A DNA stretch of 64,000 nucleotides. Origin: Bursaphelenchus xylophilus (Eukaryota > Nematoda > Chromadorea > Rhabditida > Aphelenchoididae). The stretch covers positions 7,316,001 to 7,380,000 of the forward strand of contig CAJFCV020000004.1 in the NCBI GenBank assembly GCA_904066235.2, read 5' to 3'. The translations under genes were made by a program, and so were the position numbers. Positions 27,368 to 39,391 of this stretch are shown piece by piece; the first letter of the stretch is position 1, and each line of letters begins with the position of its first letter. A model generated the notes under the pieces. The model made no database searches and was not told where the DNA came from. It saw nothing but the letters and a program-made list of their open reading frames with translations.

Positions 27368-30300
27368 TCGGGCCGGAGACACATCAACTCTTCTTCAATT
27401 AGCACATTATCGTTGATCTCTCCATTGATAAAAAATTTTTGATCGAAAAAATAATAAAACAAATGAGACGTCTGGAAAATGCGTCATATGAAATTCTTAG
27501 AAGACGGATTGAAGTGACACCTATATTCTTAGAAAGGGTAAATAAATATGCTGAATAATCAAAGGACGGCCGTTTTGTGTAAAACAACTGGTAAAGGAGT
27601 GTCACAATGACGCATTTTCTGGGCATTGTGATACAAGTCAAACAAAACAAGAAGAACCTGCCCGCAAAACCTCTGAAGAAAAAACAAAGTGAATTGATGT
27701 CTCGCGAACACCCAGCTCCATCTGAAAGTGTGAACCATAAATCTTTTATGCCCGGAGGGTTGGATTGCAATTAATCCCCCACCATCCACAAAATCAACCT
27801 CAAGAGATGGAGATGGGTCCGCAAGAAACGCGCGACCAGTAAACGGAGGTTATTTCAAGGTCTTTAGCAGCAGCCTTGTAGTAGAAGTTGTACACCGGGA
27901 GTCTGAATGAGTCATTTCGAAAAAAAAAACAAAAAATCTGCCCACTCTCCGCGATCGACGCGCTCTCTCGGTGCGGGCGGTGGCGAGAAGACATTTGATC
28001 TGATTCCGCCTTCTGACTGACCACTCTGACAAATTTAATATTTTATGGCCAAGTGTTTTTTGGCCGAAACATGTGCAGGAATGACAAAACATTTTGCTTG
28101 GGAAGTTGGACATTGAACATAAGGTGATTGAAATGGACGAAACCACACAAACCTTAAAACCTAAATCCATAAAAAAAAGACTATCGTCGGATTTACATCA
28201 AAATGACATCATTTTTTTGTGTTTTTGCTTGCATTTTACTGTACCTCATCCGTAACAGATGTTTTTATTTGATGTAAACATTGCAAATTTGGCTACTTTA
28301 TTTATTTCTGGAATGCTTTGTGCCGTTCGTCCAACGTGTTGGACATGCCAGAACTCTTATGTTTTCTGACAAGTATGTTTGTCCTTGTTTTGAGAATAAT
28401 TAGGGTTTCTCTAATTGGACTTGGGATGAAAACAGCGTTCCATTTGATGGCATCTCTATTAAACGGTCTGTTGGGACATCCCTGTGGTCCGTAATTAGAG
28501 TTTGCCTTTGTAATTCCATGTTGAGAAAAGTCTTTTATAATAACCAATGTCGCGGTGTGTGCATAATTTTCCTTGATAAATTTGCAATGAGTTTAACGAA
28601 GAGTCTTGAGAATAGAAATTGTAGCAGTAAGTATCGTTGTGTACACAAAGAGAGCAAAAAATAATTATATCTTTAGTTTACACGCCCTAAGGGCTAAATT
28701 CTTTGTTTTGAAGGAGTAAAATGTTGGTCAACGACAGGAGGTGGAAACTTTTTTTACGATTACTTGGGGAAATCGGGCAAAAGTAATCCCTTGTGAAACT
28801 TTTTCGTTTTTTTCATTTATGCAATGCTGGGTCAAAGTAACATGGATGACATTGGCAATATCATGGTTTTATTTTTAGTAATGTATGTTAAGGTATGTCA
28901 TGGTCTCTGGAGACGACTGTAATCATTGCGTAGGTAGAACGAATAAATTTTTTATTTTTGATATTCATACCTTCTTTGGTTACCGTTACTCTTACAGTTT
29001 ACAATAATATCCCCCCTTGTAGTACATTCTCTATTTTTCACATAATCATAATTATATAAATACCGTGGGTATTCAAGAATTTAATAATAAATAATAACAG
29101 CTCTCTTTAATTATCGCGTATGATGACGCATTGCACGCACATTTTTCTTGTCCTTACGGGATGTTCTGTAGAGCTATTTTTGGAGAAATTAGAGTATGCA
29201 AAACCAGTACGTAAAGTGCGTTATAGGGCTTTGGCTTCATCTCTGATCACTTCAATATGTAAAGGAATATGTTTAGAACTGAGAATTTAATTACTTATGA
29301 AAGACAAGTTCCCAATCCCTCATCTCTCATTCCCAAATTTATTAATGTAACCTGTTTGGATGACTGAAGGAGGCTAATCCCGCAATTACAACATATAACT
29401 CTAATCTGGGTCCGCTTTTCCAGCACTTTCCAAACATAGCCCACCAAATCAAATTTGAATATTTATTGGCTTTATTGTGATAATAAGAGTGGCTTCGCAA
29501 GGCACGGCCTCTTCGGCCATAGAGGCTAATGGTACTCGAACAAATTGAGATTTTTTCGGTAGGGACGCGCTCGACTCGTGATATTCTTCGTTTTTATAAT
29601 TGATACACGCCCTTCGGCCCGAGGAGCATAAGCCTGCCAAACGGGAACATAACGCGGCTTAATTGGACCCTCAGAGATGTCACATCACTCATCAGAGGCG
29701 TGGATCCCATATCCGCATTTATCAGGAATTAATTTAGGTTATATTGCACTCGGATGACGTAACGCCGAACCTAATCACACTAGGTCAAAACGTCCTTACG
29801 GCGAGTTCAAAGGGTGCTGAAAGTAGAGTACCATGGACTATATACTTGTAGTATCGTCTGATAGTTTAATCTCCCCAAGGAGAGGAAGATTGGAGCGCTT
29901 CGAGTTTAATTTTTTGACTAAATAAATCTTATCCTTCAAGTGTTATGTATAACGTCATTAAGAACCTTCATCAAACTCCTATTATTGATAATCACCGCTT
30001 TGGAGTCTAGTCTTTCTTCATACCAGATGTTTTTATTGCAATAATTGATATTTCCGTCTTCATCAAAGGCTTTTAATGATGCAGATGTAGATTCAAAGAG
30101 GATCATTTACACGTTCTTTTCACAGAATTTTTACGTTTCTTAAAATGGAGCGGTACGTAGTTTGTGAATCTTTTATACTTCATGTTATTGCAGGATTTTT
30201 TTTGAAATATTAATCATCATTTTACTGTAGATTTTTGTGAAATTACTATAATATATTATCATTTTTGGTCGGCAATTTAGACTCTGGCACGCACACAGAG

Positions 30301-30641
30301 AATGCGTGCGGAAGTTCCCTGTTTAGTGAATACGTATCTTCACATGAAGTACAAGTCTCTGATATATAAATCATCTTGCCTTTTACGACTCGATTTGCAT
30401 ATTGGAGTGGTTGTTAGTGATGTTTACCAATTACTTACTCCTTCTGGTGGCTTTTATTTTTCATCGGAGCCTTGAATGTGCATGAACATCGCAATAAAAG
30501 TACAAGTCTTATTGTTATTTACGTTCCCCTAACTCCCTTTTCCCTGCTCGCCGGCAGATTAATATGCCTTTCTGAGATATTTGATATACTTTGAAGATAT
30601 TTACGGAAGCTTTGCAGTTATAAGCCAAAAACTCCAGTGCA
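27368..30641. other. Gene-poor 3.3-kb divergent region
   Basis: Scattered short ORFs only (for example minus 28302-28547 and 29449-29640), none with recognisable similarity or splice structure. It lies between the starts of the FGD gene and the four-pass protein gene, so it probably holds regulatory DNA. Confidence 0.45.
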
Positions 30642-31760
30642 ATGGATGGCACGGTGCCCGCTTCCAGACTCCATGTTAGCCATGATTACAGAGGAAGAAC
30701 GGTGAGAAAAATTTTGCATGAAAGTTTTTGTAGCGACTCGTAGACATGGATATATATATAAGATTTACAGCTCCGACGAACGTCCTCTCTCCAACTTCCC
30801 AATGAATTCGAAAAACTTCGGTTACAGAAGCCCTTCGGAGTAGTCGTTTCAGCCCTTTCTAGTATCAAAAACAGCACGATCAGTGTCTATGCCTCAACAT
30901 TAAGTGCCGTCGGACTTCTGGATGCGGGAATTCCATCGGAAAGACCTCTAAATTTGTATTCAACAATGAAAAAGTACAAATGTTGTTTTGGTATATGCAA
31001 ATTGAAGCCGGCTTCAGCTGCCATCGGCATTTTCTCTACATTATATCCGGTTGTCAGTAAGTTAATACATAAAGATAATAACCTTTATGTAAATTTATTG
31101 CGACATTTTTTTGAACCAACCGCTTTTAAGATCAAGTGAGGTATGAGATGTAAATCTCATAGTATTAATATTAATTTTAGTTATTATAAGGTATGAGAGT
31201 GCTTGCCCGTAGATTTATATAAAGAATTAATGAAAGCTGATGAGAGACGACCTTTTATTTTCAGTACTTCTTGTCTGGTGCTATTACGAGCGACAGCATC
31301 AGAGAACGGCATCTCTCCCGATCTCCCTTCCAGCTCTCTTGTTCATCATGTATAAAGTTTTATCAAGCATTTTATTATTGACAGGGCTCTTGTGGAATGC
31401 CCATTACCTCCTCATTCCTTTCATGGTAAACTTGGTAAGCTAAGATATGAGAAGTATGCATAAATTGTGACTTGAGGAGCCATATTATACTCTTTTTAGG
31501 CTCTAAATATCATGGGATCAATGGGATTAGGGATCTTCTTGATGTTATCCAACGATCGACTAGGCACGCAGCTCTTCCCCGCCTTTGCCATATGTTCGGT
31601 TGGACTGATTGCCATGTATTTGTGGTTCTTGGCCATCATTTTCATGACCTTTGTGTTGATCAGAGATAAGAAACGACTTCGAGAAGGGCGATTTACGCTG
31701 GTCAATAAGGAAGATCACTCTGTACATTATTTAGAGCGAGTAAACAGTGCGCAATTCTGA
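30642..31760 (+). CDS. Four-pass membrane protein, LAPTM/DUF7027-like
   Basis: Four exons: 30642-30701, 30771-31056, 31265-31434, 31500-31760; 258 aa. About 85 N-terminal residues are hydrophilic (Ser/Arg-rich) and precede a KYKCCFGICKLKPASAAIGI motif, a Cys cluster leading into TM1. Three more hydrophobic spans follow (ALLFIMYKVLSSILLLTGLL, NIMGSMGLGIFLML, FAICSVGLIAMYLWFLAIIF), then a short basic tail (RDKKRLREGR). The CC-x-x-C...G pattern before TM1 is seen in a nematode-expanded group of small four-pass proteins related to lysosomal LAPTM proteins; I base the name only on that resemblance. AATAAA is at 31777-31782. Confidence 0.72.
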
Positions 31761-32440
31761 TGTTTTTTATGTGAATAATAAATATTTGTTGAACTTTGTT
31801 CTCGTATTTTACCCTATGTGTTGTTTTTATCGTCCGTTTACCGATTTTTTGATTGAAACAAATTTTAAGTCATCAAATTGTTATCATCCTACTTTTACAA
31901 CATAAGCAACAGTTATGATCGGAAAGACATGTTAAGACCGATGTGATGCTGAGCCGGGTAACATCTGCCAACTTGGCACTTAGGAATGAGGTACCCCATG
32001 TCATGTTTTTATTTATTTTGGGACAAGAGACCGAGAAAATAAAAAAATTTTTGAATGCGAAAAATAAAAAGTGGAGAAAACTGGTGGAAAAGGAGCCTTC
32101 GGAGAGAGCTTTCGGGTTGAAAAAGGCCTGCTCTCTCTTCGCCCCGTCTTCCACTCCCATTCCGACATGTGATGCACTTTCGCTCCGATTCTATTTTCTC
32201 TCGATTTTTCGACCATAACTCGGCCAGCTCTTGGCCAATTTCCCTGAAATTTTAATATTCTGTAGAAAATTTTACGGGCTTTAATTTGGTATTAATTTTA
32301 TAATAATCGGCGAAGGATAACGTGTCGAAAATGGCTTTTTTCTGATTATCGACTTTGTGTATCTTTGACGCGAGAGAGCACCTTTTAAATTCAAATTGTA
32401 ATACGTTTTTCTGATCGGTATGATTGTATGTTTGCAGGGA
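31761..32440. other. Intergenic region before the first Yippee gene
   Basis: Holds the poly(A) signal of the upstream gene (31777-31782) and otherwise no credible gene. A tttgcag acceptor ends three bases before the downstream ATG. Confidence 0.4.
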
Positions 32441-33160
32441 ATGGGGCGTCCTTACATCGAGGTGCCCAATGGGAGTCATGTGTTCGTCTGCAAGAAGTGT
32501 CGGACCTTCGTGGCCAGTAGTGACCATTTCACAAGCGATGCCTTTCAAGGTAATTACCGTAATCCCATAGATTTTTGTTTGGGGCTATGTTCAGTTTACG
32601 TTGTAGGTATTGTAATAGTATTTTTTTAGCTGGTAGTGGAAAAGCGTTCCTGTTCCGGAATGCTTTCAACGTGACGACTTCGTCCGTGGAGAAGAAGAGC
32701 ATGATCACTGGGGAACATATTGTCAGAGATATCTTCTGCGCACAGTGCAATGTAAGCTCTAACCGTTTTTTTCTCTCTTCCATAATTTAGAAACACCTGA
32801 GTCGTCGTCTCAATACATCATTTCCGGTCTGATTGATCATGAATATTATAAAAAAGAAACCGATCTTACTCGTTTCAGACCAAAATCGGATGGATGTACG
32901 AACTAGCATATGAAGAGAGTCAGAAGTATAAAGAAGGGCAATACATTCTGGAATGGGCTTACATTATCTGCATGAACAATGAACATGATAAAGCTGATAT
33001 TCCACATGTTGATGATGATGAAGAAACCGTCGATCTGGTAATGCAGCGACTATTACCTGAGTACATAATCAACAATGGAATGCCGGATGACCATCCTTCT
33101 GTGGAATTACATTATCATAACCGGATGAGGAATCCAATGAGATATCATTATCAAAGGTGA
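32441..33160 (+). CDS. Yippee-domain zinc-binding protein, copy 1 (acidic tail)
   Basis: Three exons: 32441-32549, 32630-32751, 32879-33160; 170 aa. The Yippee domain has two CxxC pairs (CKKC, CAQC) about 50 residues apart, plus [12 protein letters not shown] and [20 protein letters not shown], which are family hallmarks. Beyond the domain is a tail of about 60 residues, acidic in its first half ([10 protein letters not shown]) and His/Arg-rich at the end, which ordinary YPEL proteins of about 120 aa lack. YPEL proteins are small conserved zinc proteins linked to CTLH-type E3 complexes and to cell-cycle structures; a specific role here is unknown. AATAAA lies at 33340-33345. A second Yippee gene with the same exon phases lies 1.2 kb downstream. 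Confidence 0.92.
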
Positions 33161-33434
33161 CTAGCACCGATGTGACCATAACCTAAAATATTTGGTGATT
33201 GGTCAACGAATACGGGCTCTACCTCACAGAAAATGAAGACGGAAGATCAATGGCCTTATTGTGTACATAAATGGTGATGTAAATAATTTATATTGTAACT
33301 GATGCAAGTCTAATTTAAATGTCTAAAAAATTTAATTGTAATAAACAAGGAGATAAAATTGTACAAAGCCCAAAGTATAGTCGAATCGCATTATGCGCGT
33401 TCCTGATCCTCTCACAAATTGTAAAAATTAGAAG

Positions 33435-33994
33435 CAGGGGTGGCAAACGGGCCTCTTTTTCCAAATTTCAGGCCCGGGGCCCGGCCCGGCAAAATCCCAG
33501 GCCCGGCCCGGCCCGGTTCAAAATTTTGCAGGCCCGGCCCGGCCCGGCCCGGTAGAAATCAGGCCCGGCCCGGCCCGGTAAAAGCCCGGTTAGGGCGCGA
33601 GCTGGAAATTTTCCTTTGATCTTACCGCCTCTGTAGTGTGCTAAAATCTGCTAAGAACTATCCTATATGTATTATATGTTCTAATTTGGACCTTATATTA
33701 TAACATATATGCAAAAAAGTACTATAAAGTAATAAACTATTGTAGAACTTGATATACTAAAAATGCAAACCTATCCAAAAATTTTTCCGGCGCGAAAACA
33801 TTGAATGCCAAACGTTTGGCATTTCGACAAAACCGGGCCGGGCCGGGCCTGAAAATGGCTCAGGCCCGCGGCCCGGCCCGGTAAAAAGCAGGCCCGGCCC
33901 GGCCCGTTTCAAAATTTGCCAGGCCCGGCCCGTTTAGGCCCGATCGGGCCGGGCTTCGCCGGGCCGGGCCGGCCCGGCCCGGTGGCCACCCCTG
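33435..33994. mobile_element. hAT-type MITE 1, GGCCCG-rich, with 8-bp TSD
   Basis: The element starts CAGGGGTGGC and ends GCCACCCCTG, a terminal inverted repeat typical of hAT transposons. It is flanked on both sides by the identical 8-bp sequence ATTAGAAG (33427-33434 and 33995-34002), the target-site duplication length of hAT elements. Inside, both arms consist of GGCCCGGCCC repeats in opposite orientation, so single strands would fold into a long GC hairpin. The AT-rich middle contains a small palindrome around TGCCAAACGTTTGGCA. There is no transposase ORF; long frames here are translations of the repeat. The perfect TSD suggests fairly recent insertion. A related copy sits at 35084-35600. 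Confidence 0.9.
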
Positions 33995-34394
33995 ATTAGA
34001 AGTAAAAAGTTTTTTGACACTTCGTTGGAATTATTCGATATTTGCACTCATTTTTTTTCGTACTTTTTTTTCTTATCCAAGGAGAGAGAAAGAGATAACT
34101 GGTAACTTATCCCTTTCCAACTACAATTGGCTTTGTGTCACTTGAAAATTATATTACGTTTCTCTGTCGCGTTGTAATTAGAGCTTCTTTGTTATTGAAC
34201 TTTTTATATTTATTTCTGGCAAAACTTTCGTTAATTATCACCCAAAAAAACAACGAGAGACGGTTCTTTTTCACATTGATTTCATGCTTTTTTATTCTGT
34301 GGTTATAAAGGATATAAGTCTTGTATCTTCCCAATGTTGATATTTATTTACTTTTTGCAGAAAATCCGGTAGAATTCTATAGAAATCTCAAGAA

Positions 34395-35807
34395 ATGGGT
34401 CGAGTGTACCTCGAACATGCTGGAGGGATGATCACATATCATTGCGAGAAGTGTCACACCTACCTTACCAGTGAAAGTCGATTGCAATCAACTGCTTTCC
34501 AAGGTGAGATCGCATTTTTGTTCATGTTTTTAGTGTTAAATGCGATAATTGTCTACCCGATACTGTAAATACCTAAATATAAAACAACAAAATCTTTCTT
34601 TTATAAGCATACAGTTAATGCCATTGGTATTCTAGGTTCTACAGGCCCAGCATTCCTCTTCACGGATGTGAAAAATGTGGATCTGTCCAAGACAGACACG
34701 CGAACCATGATCACGGGTGAGCACATTGTTCGCGATGTGTTCTGCAAGAACTGTAGCCTCAAGATCGGCTGGATGTATGAGTTTGCCTATGCTGAATCCC
34801 AGAAGTACAAAGAAGGTGAGGATAATGTTGTTTTATTTGATGCAAGTGTCCTCCAGATGCTTTTTGCGATTACTGTCGCTATTTTTTCTGACGTTTTTCG
34901 CTTCCGTCTGTTCTAACTTTCGCTCGGTTCCCTTCTTGATGTTTATATTATACTTGCGTCTTCGGTTATCTCAACCAAAGCGGATAGCGTTTATTGGAAT
35001 CAATTGCATCTCTAAGTGATTATATCTCTCCGGTCTATAGAACATCAAGCCTTTCTCGTCCCGTTTCATGGCTGTCAGCTGAGCAGGGGTGGTCGGCGGG
35101 CCGGGCCGGCCCGGCCCAAACGGGCCGGCCGGCCTCAAAAATGGAAATTGACAAACGGGCCGGGCCCGTCACGGGCCGGGCCGGGCCGCGGGCCTGGGGT
35201 TTTTCCGGCCCGGCCCGGCCCGTCTAAAATACAATGCCAAACCGTTGGCATTCATTGTTTTCGCGCCGGGAAAATTAATTGATGTTGTTATAGTTGCTGT
35301 TTCTCAAGTTCTAAAACGTTTACAAGTCTCTAGTTCCATTATAGAACCACAAAACTATCACATTGATCCTTTACTAGCTAGATCAACGCCTTTTTTGCCT
35401 CAGTTTAGATCCCGAGCCTGGGCGCAGTTCGCAGAACCCTCTATAGACGGGCCTGCACGGGCCGGGCCGGGCCAGGCCCGTCACGGGCCGGGCCGGGCCG
35501 GGCCTGGAAAAAGACTAGACGGGCCGGGCCGGGCCGGTCAATTAGACGGGCCGGGCCGCGGGCCGAAAATCGGAAAAATAGGGTCTGCTGACCACCCCTG
35601 CAGCTGAGTGCACTAGGGAGAGACTTGGCGCATTCGGAAAATCAAAGAGAAAAACTTGACCCATTTTTTATTGCAGGTCGATTTATCCTTGAGCGGAAGC
35701 TGTTGACCGTCAACGAAGATGCCTTTCAGACCGGTGTAGCCCGTTCCAGATGTGGATCAAACTCTTCGGCCGACAGTAGCAACGTCTCCTCGATTACCAT
35801 TACCTAA
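34395..35807 (+). CDS. Yippee-domain zinc-binding protein, copy 2 (Ser-rich tail)
   Basis: Three exons: 34395-34503, 34636-34815, 35677-35807; 139 aa. CxxC pairs CEKC and [16 protein letters not shown], and [19 protein letters not shown] followed by RFILERK complete the Yippee domain; a Ser-rich tail (CGSNSSADSSNVSSITIT) ends it. The first exon has exactly the same length and phase as copy 1, so the two are paralogues of an old tandem duplication. The second intron (34816-35676, 861 bp) carries a complete hAT-type MITE; splice sites and frame are intact, so the insertion appears tolerated. Copy 1 is closer to a tail-extended form; copy 2 is near the normal YPEL length. OTUD5 starts 229 bp downstream on the same strand. 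Confidence 0.93.
35084..35600. mobile_element. hAT-type MITE 2 inside a Yippee intron, inverted relative to MITE 1
   Basis: The ends are CAGGGGTGGTC and GACCACCCCTG, and both flanks are the 8-bp sequence CAGCTGAG (35076-35083 and 35601-35608). The arms are GGGCCGGGCC repeats. An internal stretch around 35230-35275, with the TTGGCATT palindrome and the TTTTCGCGCCGG block, matches the reverse complement of the corresponding part of MITE 1, so this is the same family in opposite orientation. No transposase is encoded. It lies wholly within the second intron of the Yippee copy 2 gene. Confidence 0.9.
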
Positions 35808-36036
35808 AACGTTATTTGATAATCGATCCACAGGTCGCTAATCGATTGCTCTTTGCCTCCGCAATATATTCCCCCTCTTCCTATGGACCCGTTGTACATT
35901 TTAAATTATTTTTGCATGGTGTATGCATAAACGTGTATATTTGCTTGCGTTTTTTATTCCGAGCGGTCGATTTGCCGATGAAATTATTTCTTTTGAGTAC
36001 GTAATCTTTTGTTATCGTTTTTTAGTATTGGTGGTC

Positions 36037-37990
36037 ATGACGATCTTACCCAAATCAAAGAAGTCTCATATTAAACCTGAGCACAGAGAACGTTCTGATA
36101 GGTAACTCTTATTTTTTGGTTCTTTCCGCCGTGATAAATGGACTTTATACGTTTCTTAATTTTAGAAGAGGTCTTCCGTCCAACAGCAACTTGCCTCATG
36201 TTGAGCGTTCGCATCATTTGATCAAGCCCCAGCCAAATTTGCTGCTGCCGCCTGGTCCAAGCTCGGCATCTATTCCTTCTGCGAACCTTCCCAAATCTTT
36301 TGGCGGAACCAAGAAGGCTCCTCGTCGCACGGTAGCCGATGTCCCTCATTATTCCCAAAAACCAACGGTTAAGAGAAGACCCGAGGTGCAAGGGGATAAG
36401 CATAACACCGCCGAAGGTGAGTATTTTTAGTGTTTAATATTTAGATGTTTAGCGCCAAACAGCGACGATGAATATGGTGGAGGGTTCAACGATGTAGAGC
36501 TGGAGTTGGCCTTCGTTGAGAGAATGAAGACTGTCAGAGGATTCGTGGTGAAGGAAGTCAAAGGCGACGGCGCTTGTATGTTCAGAGCTGTTGGTAAGTA
36601 TTACAGATGATCGTTTCTATGCTGTTTTGAGGCTTTATTATACTTATTTTTGTTTTCAGCTGATCAAATTTATGGAGATGAAGAGATGCATCATGAAGTG
36701 AGAAGACTATGCATGGACTATGTCGCCAAGAACCGCGACCATTTTTCTCAATTTATCACGGAAGAATTCAACGATTATTTGGCTAGAAAACGTTTGGATA
36801 ACGTCCATGGAAATCATGTAGAACTCCAAGCTATGTCCGAGATCTTCTTGAGACCAATCGAGGTGTTCGAGTACAGTACAGAACCCATCAACACATTTCA
36901 TCCAATCTCCCGAGAAGCTAACACGGGCGTTGAGAACCCGGCTATTAGATTATCTTACCATGGAAGTGTCCATTACAATTCTGGTAAGTTTGCTATTTCC
37001 TTTTTGTACTTAACCGTTTAGTTGTGGATCCGTTTACCCCTTCCGTTGGAGTTGGTCTTGGTCTACCAGAATATCAACCAGGTCTGGCCGACAGGAATTT
37101 GATGAAGGAGGCTACTCAAGCATCCGAGAGACAGCTGATTGAGGATGCTATGCTCAAGGATAAGATGAAAATGACAGATTGGGAAAGGACTGAAGACGAG
37201 CTCAACAGACAGATTGCTTCTGAAAGTTACATGGACTATCTGAAATCCGTTGAACGCCAGAATGAAATAAAGGCGCATCAGAAGTCCCCTCATCACGAGA
37301 AACCTCCGGGCCTTCAACCCCACGCTCCTAGACCAAGAACGACCAAACAAAAATCCCCATCTCCGCCGGAAGAGGGAAGACAAGTTGCTGGGCACTCGAG
37401 TTGCTCTAGGGCGGCCTTGGGTGGAAAGAGAGGGGCTTCATCTCCGAATTTGCCCTCTTCAAGTAGAGATATAGATGATTACAGACTCCCAAAAATGTAC
37501 AAAAATGGTGAGTTATGTTTCATAAAATATTATTGTTTTTGAATTTAGATTATGCATCAACTTCCATGCCAAACATTGATACCGACTTTGGTCAAAGTCT
37601 GTCTCATCCAAACCCGGCTTTACTCAAGCCATCAACCTCAGCCATAGATCTCCTCAGATTTCCAAATCAAGAACCTTGCTCATCAAACAAATCTCAGGAA
37701 CCAGAAGAGAGGAAAGAAAATAACAACAAACCCAGGGAATCGGAAGAACAAAACTCAGGAGTTGGACTTTATGAAGAGCTATTGGCTTCTAGTGCATGTA
37801 AGTTGCGATTCTTTATCTGGTTTTATCCCGTCCGTCGTGATTGAGACAGTCGTGATTACATTCGATAATTTTAGCATACGGTGACTGGAATAGCCCTCTG
37901 TTGGACGAAACTGCTCTCCTTGCGCAAGCTCTTGCCCTTTCCCAACAAGAATTCTTGGATTCACTTGAGAAAAACAAGTCCGACAAATAG
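36037..37990 (+). CDS. OTUD5: OTU-domain deubiquitinase OTUD5 (DUBA)
   Basis: Seven exons: 36037-36101, 36166-36416, 36453-36593, 36660-36983, 37022-37507, 37549-37797, 37875-37990; 543 aa. The OTU domain has the catalytic Asp/Cys box VKGDGACMFRAVADQIYGD and the catalytic His in SYHGSVHYNS; GVGLGLPEYQPGLAD just after it is specific to OTUD5. A C-terminal ubiquitin-interacting motif is visible (ETALLAQALALSQQEF), as in vertebrate OTUD5. The N- and C-terminal linkers are Pro/Ser-rich. Role from family: cysteine protease removing Lys63/Lys48 ubiquitin chains, needing phosphorylation next to the catalytic site for activity. An acceptor-like ttttttag lies about 12 bp upstream of the ATG, and the Yippee gene ends 229 bp before it. 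Confidence 0.95.
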
Positions 37991-38478
37991 AATCTCAGCT
38001 GTGCGGCATGGTGAATGTCTATTTTTGTTCGGGTCTATTGTATAAATGTCCCCCCATAAATAACTATGACTTGTTTTAGAACGCGGTTTAGTCTTTTATA
38101 AAACCTCTATTCCTTTCAATGCGGTGAATCAAAATTTTCTCTGCTGTAATGTTGTTTCCTTGCTAAGTGTACAGTCAAATCAGACGTCAAAAACCTAGCT
38201 CTATGTACAAATCTATCCTTATGCTTTTAACGCGCAAATTATACAGAAATCCTACGTCACGATTTGAAATTCAAAACTTTTATTGCTTACAATAATAAAG
38301 GAACAAGAACTTTTGTGGAATGTCTTTTCTAACACCGACGAGAGACCCATAATTAGAAGGGTAATACCATAATATGTAATACTACAGTCTAGGCCGTTAA
38401 TTTCATTATGAATGTGAACAGAAGAGGGACCCGCTTCCCGAGATTCTTGTATTTGTAGTGCTGCGTTTGAGTGGAGGA
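37991..38478. other. Convergent 3' region, no gene seen
   Basis: AT-rich 3' flanks of OTUD5 and of the minus-strand Thr-rich protein. No coding ORF seen. Confidence 0.4.
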
Positions 38479-39121
38479 TTAGCGGCGCAGTTCCAATCTT
38501 GACGATACCTAAACCAATAAAGTAATGTTTAAATATGAAGAAAGAGCAGGCAAGATTTCGGTACTTACCCTGTCTTGTTCCGCGGGTTGTTCGTCAAAGA
38601 ATTGACGCTCCCATTCTTCATGGGCCTGTGCCAGATGTTCGCCGGAGCTTGGAGTGACGGCCGTGTAATGAGCGGAACCAAATCCAAGACCCCCGGGTCT
38701 ATTCTCAGGATTGAAAGGGTCAGTGTGGGCACTCGAAAAAGCCCCGGAACCAGATGTTCGGGAGGCAGACAACCTCCAATTTGGGTTGATGTTCAGAACG
38801 CTGTATCTAAAAGAAGAAAACCTCACCAACTTTTACAGATGGCTGGAAAAAACTCAAGAAATAATTTACATACCGGTTTCGGTTCGAATAGATAATCTTG
38901 GCAACTACAGCAATACCGACAAAGAATAAAATGGTGCAAAAGAAGAACAAGGAGTGAGAATCTTCTTCAGGAATTGCTGTGGTGGTAACTACAGTTGAAG
39001 TTGACGTCAAGATCGTAGTTGTAGTGGTCGAGATCGTGGTAGTGGTGGTCGAGGTCGTGGCATTATCATCTTCAATTGCGGAAACATCCGTGTTGTTCAA
39101 AAGCTTTGCCACATTATCCAT
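38479..39121 (-). CDS. Single-pass membrane protein with Thr-rich mucin-like ectodomain
   Basis: Three exons: 38874-39121, 38569-38806, 38479-38508; 171 aa. There is no N-terminal signal peptide. Residues 1-55 contain two N-glycosylation sequons (NNT, NAT) and a run of Thr/Ser suited to O-glycosylation; one hydrophobic helix follows (HSLFFFCTILFFVGIAVVAK), then a basic stop-transfer (NRNR) and about 90 cytoplasmic residues without a known domain. This suggests a type III membrane protein. I do not recognise the family. The ATG is eight bases behind a TTTTTGTAG acceptor, and the capping-protein gene on the same strand ends 270 bp upstream, so it may be a downstream operon member. The last exon is only 30 nt (VSSRLELRR). 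Confidence 0.7.
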
Positions 39122-39391
39122 GGCAATCCCTACAAAAATATAGCAATATCCAATTACAACACTTCAAAAGCTAACAAATAATATCAACATCTTTAAATAT
39201 TTACTGGTTCCAACCAGTTATTTGCCAAGAATCGGCTGTATTTTACCATATTTATCAATCACTAAAGCATTTACATTTTACAATAATTATAAGTTAGACA
39301 ATTAGGCCACGAACAAGGAGACTTCTTGAGAATGCTATCAAAAACAAAAAAAGGACGGAGTGTAGCAAAAGAACGTAAGAAATGGCAGTGT

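Noticed and set aside
28302..28547. 81-codon minus-strand ORF
   Set aside because: No motif, no splice partner, no neighbour on the strand; its start is not convincingly placed. Likely chance in a gene-poor region.
29449..29640. 63-codon minus-strand ORF
   Set aside because: It begins with a non-ATG codon and lacks recognisable features.
33319..33555. Gly/Pro/Ala/Arg-rich ORF
   Set aside because: It is a translation of the GGCCCG repeats of MITE 1, as are the ORFs at 34994-35607 in MITE 2.
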